From contig NZ_CP032616.1 in NCBI RefSeq assembly GCF_003626975.1, positions 2,480,001 to 2,544,000 of the forward strand: DNA of 64,000 nt. Reading direction: 5' to 3'. Below, piece after piece: positions 58,422-64,000 of the stretch. The position numbers were made by a program, and so were the translations under genes. How positions within the stretch are numbered: the stretch's first letter is position 1; the number at the start of each line of letters is the position of its first letter. The notes under the pieces are model-generated. The model worked only from the letters and a program-made list of their open reading frames with translations, did not search any database and was not told the DNA's origin. The stretch comes from Pseudomonas sp. DY-1 (GTDB lineage Bacteria > Pseudomonadota > Gammaproteobacteria > Pseudomonadales > Pseudomonadaceae).

Positions 58422-60648
58422 GGACGGTTCCTTGCGGATACGTCGTCGCTGCATCGCCGCCCAGCGGATTCTGAGGGTCCAGCAGCGAAGTACGGATGAA
58501 GTGCAGGTAACTCTGCAAGCGTCGCAGGGGCGAGGTTTCGAACTGCGGCGCGCATGGCTCGGCGGTGCTGCGCACGCTGTCGATGGCCTGTTCCACGGCG
58601 AACAGAGCGCGCTGGCGGTTGGTTTCCGAAGGCTGGATGAACAGCCGGATCAGTGCCCGGCCCATGGCACGGATGGCATTGCGCCAGGGCATGGATTCGG
58701 CATAGCAGGAGAGCGCCGGCAGGCGCGCCTGCTCCAGGCGCATCTCGATCACTGCATGCCCCACTTCCTGCACCAGGAACATCCAGCGCAGCAACTGGCG
58801 CTGCACGTCCGGGCGTCCGGCGGAATACAGGTAGGCCTGATTCAACAGGTCGCGGGTGCCGCTTTCGAAACCGGACACCAGCCCCTTCATCCGACCGCTC
58901 ACGGCACGCACCACGCACATGCGCAGGTCGCGCTCCAGGCGCCGCCACAGCCAGGGCCGGTTGGGCGGCAGTAGCACCGCGGCGGCCGCGGTCGCCAGCG
59001 CCATGGAAATCACCGAGGCCAGGTATTCGTTGAGCACCCGGTGCGGGTCGAACAGTGTCTGGTTGGCCGGCATGGAGTTCATGCAGAACCAGATCAGCAG
59101 GCCCAGCCCGGCACCTGCCAGTTGCGGTCGCGCCAGCAGGTAGGCACCCAGCGCGACGACCGGCGCCAGGGCACAGCAGAGCAACGCGAAGCCGTCGATC
59201 TCGGGCAGGACACGGAAAGTCATGAAGATGCCCAGGCAAGCGCCCGCGCTGGCACCCAGGGTGAGTTGCAGTGAAAGGCGCCGAGGATTGGACGAGGATG
59301 ATGCCAGCGCCGAAACCATGCCGATGGTCATGGCGAAGGTACCGCCGCTGGGCCAGGCGGTGGCCATCCAGAAGGCGCCGAGCAGCAGGATCAGCAGGCT
59401 GCTGCGCAGTCCCGCCACGGCCGCAGCCACGGCGTTGGCGCGGGGTCGGAAGCTTTCTTTCCACTGCTCGCGGGCATGGTGGTCATCCAACAGCGAGGCA
59501 TGGGTCTGAGCGTAGCTGTGCAGGTCATCGGCAAAGCGGTAGAGCAGCTCGGCAGCCGTGTCGTAATCCAGGCTCTGGGCTTCACTGGGCTGCTGCACGG
59601 CAAGCTGCGCGCGACCGCTACGGATCAACTGCATCAGCTCTTGCTTGCAGGCCTCCAGGCGGATGGCGAGTCGGGTCGCGTCAGCCTCGCTGCTCAGGCG
59701 GTCACGCAGCGGCGCGAGCAGCCGTGAAACTTCCGCGAGGCAAGGCTGCAAAGCGTCGAGCACCATGCTCCCGTAGGAGCCAGCTCTGCTAGCGAACTCC
59801 ATCGACTCCGAGCCTTCGCGAGCAGAGCTCGCTCCCACCTCTGGTGCAGGCGAGTTGGCCAGGCGCCGCAGCAACTGGTGCAGGCCATGGAAACGGGTGG
59901 AAAGCACCATGAATTCGTTGTTCAGGCGCGCCAGGCGCCCACTGCGCATGCGCATGTGCGGATCTTCGAAGGCGGTGGCGTTACGCATGTTCTCGAGATT
60001 CACGGCGGCGGCCGCAAAGCGCGCGTTGCTGGCATCAAAGCGTCCGGTATCGAGGCCGCCGGCCAGCCCTTCGCAGGCGAAAGCGGCGAAGTCGCGGAAA
60101 CGTCCATGCAAGGTGTTGCGCAGGTCGGTACTGGTGCTCTGCGGCAGGATCAGGCCGTTGACCAGGCCGGTGCAAAGAATGCCCAGGCTGATCTCCAGGA
60201 CCCGCCAGAGCGCGAGCATGAAGGCATCGTCCGGGTGCGAGGTGGCCGGCAGGCCGATCATCACCGCCGTGTAGCCCGCCAGTACGCATGCGTAGCCACG
60301 GAAATCCCGGTAGCGCGCGGCGCCGGCCGTGCACAGGCCGATCCAGATGGCCAGGCAGAGCATGAACAGCACCCGCTCCTGATTGAACAGGGCGATCAGC
60401 GCCACCATCACGGCCAGCCCCAGCAAGGTGCCGATGATGCGGTAGAAGCTCTTGGCCAGGACCTGTCCGCTCTGCGGCTGCATGACGATGAACACGGTCA
60501 CCAGCACGGTGCCCGGTTGCGGCAGTTCCAGGCGATAGGCCAGCCAGAGGGCGAGGAAGGCGGTGAGCAGGGCCTTGAAGATGAAGGCCCAGGTCAGGCC
60601 GTCACTGCGCGCCCAATCGACCAGCGCGCGGTTGAAGGTTCGAACCAT
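58411..60648 (-). CDS. FUSC-family aromatic-acid efflux pump (AaeB-like) with in-frame REP insertion
   Basis: 745 aa inner-membrane protein with two sets of about six helices: N-terminal (LTWAFIFKALLTAFLALWLAYRLELPQPGTVLVTVFIVMQPQSGQVLAKSFYRIIGT) and C-terminal (from about residue 410), separated by a cytoplasmic domain. Exports aromatic carboxylic acids in relatives. At about residues 270-292 the sequence [22 protein letters not shown] is encoded by a REPIN (59773-59837) that keeps the frame open. Between the OMP and DUF1656 genes. Confidence 0.93.
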   Translation of the reverse strand: MVRTFNRALVDWARSDGLTWAFIFKALLTAFLALWLAYRLELPQPGTVLVTVFIVMQPQSGQVLAKSFYRIIGTLLGLAVMVALIALFNQERVLFMLCLAIWIGLCTAGAARYRDFRGYACVLAGYTAVMIGLPATSHPDDAFMLALWRVLEISLGILCTGLVNGLILPQSTSTDLRNTLHGRFRDFAAFACEGLAGGLDTGRFDASNARFAAAAVNLENMRNATAFEDPHMRMRSGRLARLNNEFMVLSTRFHGLHQLLRRLANSPAPEVGASSAREGSESMEFASRAGSYGSMVLDALQPCLAEVSRLLAPLRDRLSSEADATRLAIRLEACKQELMQLIRSGRAQLAVQQPSEAQSLDYDTAAELLYRFADDLHSYAQTHASLLDDHHAREQWKESFRPRANAVAAAVAGLRSSLLILLLGAFWMATAWPSGGTFAMTIGMVSALASSSSNPRRLSLQLTLGASAGACLGIFMTFRVLPEIDGFALLCCALAPVVALGAYLLARPQLAGAGLGLLIWFCMNSMPANQTLFDPHRVLNEYLASVISMALATAAAAVLLPPNRPWLWRRLERDLRMCVVRAVSGRMKGLVSGFESGTRDLLNQAYLYSAGRPDVQRQLLRWMFLVQEVGHAVIEMRLEQARLPALSCYAESMPWRNAIRAMGRALIRLFIQPSETNRQRALFAVEQAIDSVRSTAEPCAPQFETSPLRRLQSYLHFIRTSLLDPQNPLGGDAATTYPQGTVHAA
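59773..59837. repeat. REPIN inside the FUSC pump gene
   Basis: TAGGAGCCAGCTCTGCTAGCGAA (59774-59796) and TTCGCGAGCAGAGCTCGCTCCCA (59815-59837) inverted, 18 bases apart, within coding sequence and in frame. Confidence 0.88.
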
Positions 60649-60657
60649 GTCGGGTCC

Positions 60658-62166
60658 TCAGTACTTGGGGAGAAAACGCAGGCGAGGTTCCTGCGGCGCC
60701 AGCGTTGCGGCGTCGGGGCCGCCGGGCTCGGGCAGCACACCGCCACCAAGGGCCAGCAGCAGGTCGGCCTGGGCGCCGAGCAATTCCGCGCGTACCTGCT
60801 GTTGCCGGAGCTGGCGCTGGAACAGGACGGGTTGGGTTTCCAGCACGGCGTCGAAGCCGGTGAGGCCGCGCTTCTGCGCCAGCAGCGCGAGGTCGCAGGT
60901 CTTTTGCGCGGCAGCCACCGCTTCAGCAGCGAGTGCCTGCTGCTGGTGCAGCGACCTGATGCGCACCAGGGCATCGGCCACCTGTTGCAGCGCACCGATC
61001 AAAGTCCGGTTGTACTGCTCCACCGCAATGTCGTACTCGGCGGCGGCAGCGCCCAACTGGCCACGGCGTAGCCCACCATCAAACACCGGCAGGCTGAGGG
61101 CCGGGCCAAGGTTGTAGGTGAGCTTGTCGTAGCGCAGGAAATCCAGCACGCCGCCCTGGGTGGCATTGGTGCCGATACCGCCCAGCAGGTTGACGTTGGG
61201 GTAGAAGCCCGCCTTGGCGACCTCGATGCCGCGCGCCTGCGCCGCCACCTGCCAGCGGCTGGCGACCAGGTCCGGTCGACGACCGAGTAGTTCCAGCGGC
61301 AGTTGCGCGGGAAGGCCGGGCAGCTGTTGCAGATCGAGCGTCGGACGCTGCAGGTGCTCGCCCTCCCCCGGCCCCTTGCCGGCCAGGGCGGCAAGCTGGT
61401 TGCGGGCAAGGTCGATGGATTCATCCAGGACGTCGATCTGCCGGTGGGACTCCGGCAATGGCGCTTCGGCACGACTGACTTCCAGGCGGGTGCCGATACC
61501 GTCGCGCAGGCGCTGTTCGGCCAACCGCAGGATTTGTTCCTGCTGTGCAAGAGCGGCCTGGGCTATGTCCTGTTGCGCATGCAAGAGGGCCAGGCGGACG
61601 TAGCTGCGCATCAGGTTGCCCTGAAGCTCCAGCGCCGCCAGGCGCCCTTCGGCCACCGCCATTCGGGCCCAGTCCAGCGCCTGGTGACTGCGGCTACGCT
61701 CGCGGCCCCAGAGGTCGAGGTCGTAGGAGAAGCCCAGCAGGCTGGCGTTGTTCCAGCTGGTGCTGCGGGCAAGATCGCCGGGACCATAGAAGTTGTCAGC
61801 CGGCCAGCGCTTGCGCTGCAGATTGGTATCGAAGGCGACCTGGGGCTGTTCAGCGGACTCCACCACCCCGGCCAGCGCCCGGGCCTTGCGCACACGGGCA
61901 GCGGCAATGGCCAGGCTGGGGCTGCCGGCAAGCGCCTGCTCCATCCAGGCGTCCAGCTGCGGGTCGCCATAGGCGCGCCACCATTGGGTGTCGGGCCAGG
62001 CGGCGTCACGCTCGGCGCGCCGAATGGCCGAGCCGGGGTCCAGTTGGGCAGCATCCAGGCGTTCTGCCTGGGGCGCTATGCCCTGACTATCGATACAAGC
62101 GGAGAGGAACGAAATGGCGGCGAACAGACTGGCGCGGGCGAAACCGGACCAAGGATTGCGGTGCAC
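60658..62166 (-). CDS. Outer-membrane efflux lipoprotein (NodT/OprM family)
   Basis: 502 aa TolC-like channel. GTG start at 62166, signal peptide with lipobox LSAC (acylated Cys24), two OEP domains with characteristic WWRAYGDPQLDAWMEQALAGSPSLAIAAARVRKARA, LLGRRPDLVASRWQVAAQ and GGVLDFLRYDKLTYNLGPALSLPVFDGG. First gene of the pump operon; nine bases before the FUSC gene. Confidence 0.92.
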   Translation of the reverse strand: MHRNPWSGFARASLFAAISFLSACIDSQGIAPQAERLDAAQLDPGSAIRRAERDAAWPDTQWWRAYGDPQLDAWMEQALAGSPSLAIAAARVRKARALAGVVESAEQPQVAFDTNLQRKRWPADNFYGPGDLARSTSWNNASLLGFSYDLDLWGRERSRSHQALDWARMAVAEGRLAALELQGNLMRSYVRLALLHAQQDIAQAALAQQEQILRLAEQRLRDGIGTRLEVSRAEAPLPESHRQIDVLDESIDLARNQLAALAGKGPGEGEHLQRPTLDLQQLPGLPAQLPLELLGRRPDLVASRWQVAAQARGIEVAKAGFYPNVNLLGGIGTNATQGGVLDFLRYDKLTYNLGPALSLPVFDGGLRRGQLGAAAAEYDIAVEQYNRTLIGALQQVADALVRIRSLHQQQALAAEAVAAAQKTCDLALLAQKRGLTGFDAVLETQPVLFQRQLRQQQVRAELLGAQADLLLALGGGVLPEPGGPDAATLAPQEPRLRFLPKY

Positions 62167-62344
62167 TGCGGCATATCCTGAATGCTGGGTAGCCAGGGAC
62201 AGGGCCTGGATCGGCGGCGATTCTAGGGGCAGCCAGGGTGAAGGATAAGGCGACGGATAGATGAAGGATTGTGTACTGAATCAGCCATAATCCGGGGACA
62301 TACTTCGTGACAAAATTTGCCTCCCTTCCGGGCCAGGACCCTCC

Positions 62345-63295
62345 ATGGACATCCTCTTCAACATGCGCGCCTTCGTCTGTGTGGCGGAAACCGGCAGCTT
62401 CACCGCCGCTGCCCAGCGCATGGATCTCACGACCTCATACATCTCCCGCGCAGTCGCCACTCTCGAAACCCACCTGCGCACGCGCCTGCTGCACCGCACT
62501 ACACGCCGCATCGCCCTGACCGAGGCCGGTCAGCGCTACCTGCTGCGCTGCGAACAGATCCTTGGCTACATCGAAGAAGCCGAGGCCGAGGCCAGCGAGG
62601 CCCATGCGCGCCCGGTGGGCAACCTGAAGGTGCATGCCATGACCGGCATCGGTCAGCACTACCTGATCAAGGCGATCGCCGGATACAGCGAGAAGTACCC
62701 GGACGTGAGCTTCGACCTGACCCTGGCCAACCGCACCACCGATATCCTCGACGAGGGGTACGACATCTCCGTGGTGATCGCCCAGGAACTGCCGGACTCG
62801 GGCTTCATTTCCAAGCAGCTCGGCACCACCTACAGCGTGCTTTGCGCTTCCCCCGGCTACATCGAGAAGCATGGGGCGCCGCGCATGCCTTCGGAGCTGT
62901 CGAAGCACCGCTGCCTGCGCCTGGTTAACAATGTGATGTCCCTGGACAAGTGGCTGTTCGAAGGCCCCGACGGACAGGAGATGGTCAGCGTCAACCAGAC
63001 GCCCTTCCAGGTGAATACGGCCGATGCCATGACCGAAGCCATCAGGGCCGGGATAGGTGTGGGCGTGGTGCCGGTGTACTCGGCCATCAGCGGCCTGAAG
63101 GACGGCAGCCTCGTCCGCGTGCTGCCCAACCACAGCCTCTTCCCCCTCGGCATCTACGCGCTCTATCCGTCGCGACAGTTCCTCGATGCGAAGATCCGTA
63201 CCTGGGTCGAGTTCCTTCGCGAGTTCCTGCCGGAGCGGGTCGCGGCGGACGAGAAGGCGGTGGCGGAGTACAGCTTGCGATTGGGGGTGCGTTAG
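62345..63295 (+). CDS. LysR-family regulator of the efflux operon
   Basis: 316 aa. HTH (MDILFNMRAFVCVAETGSFTAAAQRMDLTTSYISRAVATLETHLRTRLLHRTTRRIALTEAGQRYL) and an effector domain. Divergent from the OMP-FUSC-DUF1656-HlyD operon with a gap of about 180 bases, the same arrangement as AaeR with aaeXAB, so it probably activates the pump in response to aromatic acids. A possible aromatic-acid link to the Hpa cluster is inference. Confidence 0.9.
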   Translation: MDILFNMRAFVCVAETGSFTAAAQRMDLTTSYISRAVATLETHLRTRLLHRTTRRIALTEAGQRYLLRCEQILGYIEEAEAEASEAHARPVGNLKVHAMTGIGQHYLIKAIAGYSEKYPDVSFDLTLANRTTDILDEGYDISVVIAQELPDSGFISKQLGTTYSVLCASPGYIEKHGAPRMPSELSKHRCLRLVNNVMSLDKWLFEGPDGQEMVSVNQTPFQVNTADAMTEAIRAGIGVGVVPVYSAISGLKDGSLVRVLPNHSLFPLGIYALYPSRQFLDAKIRTWVEFLREFLPERVAADEKAVAEYSLRLGVR

Positions 63296-63329
63296 CGACG
63301 ACCCTGTCAGCGTTAGCGATTGCCAATCT

Positions 63330-63680
63330 GCGCCAGCCTGAGGAAACCCTCTTCCGAACGCGGCCCGCCCCCTCTCCCGCAGCCAGGCGAAGGGTGACTC
63401 GCGCTAGCGAGGCCCTTGCCATCCTGAAGCCGAAACGTGCCTGATAGTGAGCAACAGAGGCGGGGCAGCGACTCCGCCCCTTCAGCAGGCCGAGCGGAAT
63501 CGTTGCGGAGGAGGACGAGCGGCATGGATGCCGCGAGAGGCGAGTGGGGCCATGGATGCCCCCTCGCACCGCGCCCCCGGCGCAACGATGAAGGGAGGGA
63601 ACCCCGGCGAAGCCGGGGCCGAATGCAGGGGCAAGTTTTTTGCTTCCTTTTCAACGTTTGGAAAAGGGACTTACCTGGGA
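63330..63680. repeat. Multi-hairpin intergenic element
   Basis: Four clean hairpins in a row: GCGGCAT/ATGCCGC (63519-63534), GGGGC/GCCCC (63546-63562), CCCCGGC/GCCGGGG (63602-63618) and CCTTTTC/GAAAAGG (63646-63667). The layout recalls a long repeat that I believe is dispersed in pseudomonad genomes; I cannot confirm it here. No plausible protein in either strand, and ORFs across it read as low-complexity Arg/Pro/Gly. Confidence 0.55.
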
Positions 63681-63741
63681 AGGCGAAACCAAAAATATCC
63701 GCAGAATTCGGTAAGCAGCTTGGCTCAGCGGGTTCTGGAAA

Positions 63742-64000
63742 CTACTTGCCGTACCCCTTCACCGCTTCCAACCAGACCGGATCGAGGCGGTTCTGCTCCA
63801 CCGGCAGTCCTTGCACTTCCATCGCTTCTCGGTGCCGGTCGATCTCGTGCACATGGTGGCTGAGGTCGGCGCTGTTGCCATCCAGTTGGTGCATCTGTGT
63901 CAGGCCCAGGTGGTAGAAGCGCAGCAGCTTCATCGCTGCCGGATCGCCGGCCGCCACCCCTGCCTTGACCTTGTGCATGACATTGGTCACGCGCATCAGA
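63742..64000 (-). CDS. Unidentified protein, cut by the window end
   Basis: Minus-strand frame with a TAG stop at 63742, running off the right edge; the last 84 or so residues are visible. They read MRVTNVMHKVKAGVAAGDPAAM, then a helical stretch FYHLGLTQMHQLDGNSADLSHHVHEIDRH and the end DPVWLEAVKGYGK. Soluble, His-rich, no membrane segment. An ATG at 63996 could be the start of a small protein, or the gene may extend beyond the window. Family not recognised. Confidence 0.6.
   Translation of the reverse strand, partial: LMRVTNVMHKVKAGVAAGDPAAMKLLRFYHLGLTQMHQLDGNSADLSHHVHEIDRHREAMEVQGLPVEQNRLDPVWLEAVKGYGK

Noticed and set aside
63437..63916. Plus-strand open frames across the last intergenic region
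   Set aside because: Arg/Pro/Gly-rich translations over hairpins and antisense to the terminal minus-strand gene.

Overview
The window is high-GC, densely coded chromosomal DNA from a pseudomonad (Pseudomonas sensu lato). This rests on the gene families (hmgA/fahA, SfnB/LLM sulfur genes, fruBKA with FruR, Hpa cluster, DUF2790, DUF3156) and on the many REP palindromes of the types GAGCGAATTCATTCGCGAA and GAGCGAGCTCTGCTCGCGAA. I do not name a species. I saw no rRNA, tRNA, CRISPR array, prophage or complete insertion sequence.

Layout. 1-2.5 kb: end of the homogentisate pathway (hmgA, cut by the window edge, then fahA). 2.5-4.3 kb: three small secreted proteins. 4.4-15.4 kb: ten co-directional minus-strand genes for organosulfur uptake and oxidation (two MetI/MetQ sets but one MetN, two LLM flavin monooxygenases, three SfnB-type oxidoreductases), with a good sigma-54 promoter and a perfect 10-bp-arm palindrome at the head. 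15.8-19.9 kb: HPP/CBS membrane protein, LysR, WYL regulator, glutathione transferase. 19.9-22.9 kb: an ECF sigma factor of the type linked to YCII/DGPF proteins, its YCII partner, a SnoaL-like protein and an SRPBCC protein; two genes are preceded by the same TGTCGA-N17-CGACC promoter-like sequence. 22.9-24.9 kb: LysR divergent from a glutamine-amidotransferase-like protein and an ABM monooxygenase. 25-31.7 kb: fructose PTS (fruB-fruK-fruA) with divergent fruR and a Cra/FruR-like operator. 31.8-39.2 kb: amine or amino-acid catabolism (AraC, DUF3156, permease, aldehyde dehydrogenase, aminotransferase, SDR) plus a LuxR remnant. 39.8-41.7 kb: a second copy of the AEGGSDRT repeat protein and an MFS exporter. 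41.9-53.5 kb: complete homoprotocatechuate (4-hydroxyphenylacetate) meta-cleavage set with hpaA and hpaR, using the two-component C1/C2 hydroxylase known from Acinetobacter instead of HpaBC. 53.6-57.1 kb: permease, carbon-nitrogen hydrolase, LuxR regulator, DUF2790 protein. 57.3-63.3 kb: aromatic-acid-type efflux operon (OMP, FUSC, DUF1656, HlyD) with divergent LysR. 63.3-64 kb: a structured intergenic repeat and the end of an unidentified gene.

How the genes work together: the catabolic theme is aromatic compounds. Homogentisate ring-cleavage products are finished by FahA; 4-hydroxyphenylacetate is hydroxylated by C1/C2, cleaved by HpaD and taken by HpaE/F/G/H/I to pyruvate (or an equivalent) and succinic semialdehyde. 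The aldehyde dehydrogenase, aminotransferase and permease block at 33-38 kb could feed amine-derived acids into such routes (inference). The sulfur block fits growth under sulfate limitation.

Best candidates for undescribed biology: (1) two paralogous secreted AEGGSDRT-repeat proteins about 36 kb apart that share a promoter, an AGTGATCACT palindrome and a 5' leader predicted to pair with the Shine-Dalgarno; (2) the two matched ECF promoters; (3) REP elements that became coding sequence, including one in frame inside the FUSC pump and others supplying stop codons or a 30-residue tail; (4) the sigma-54-headed ten-gene sulfur block.
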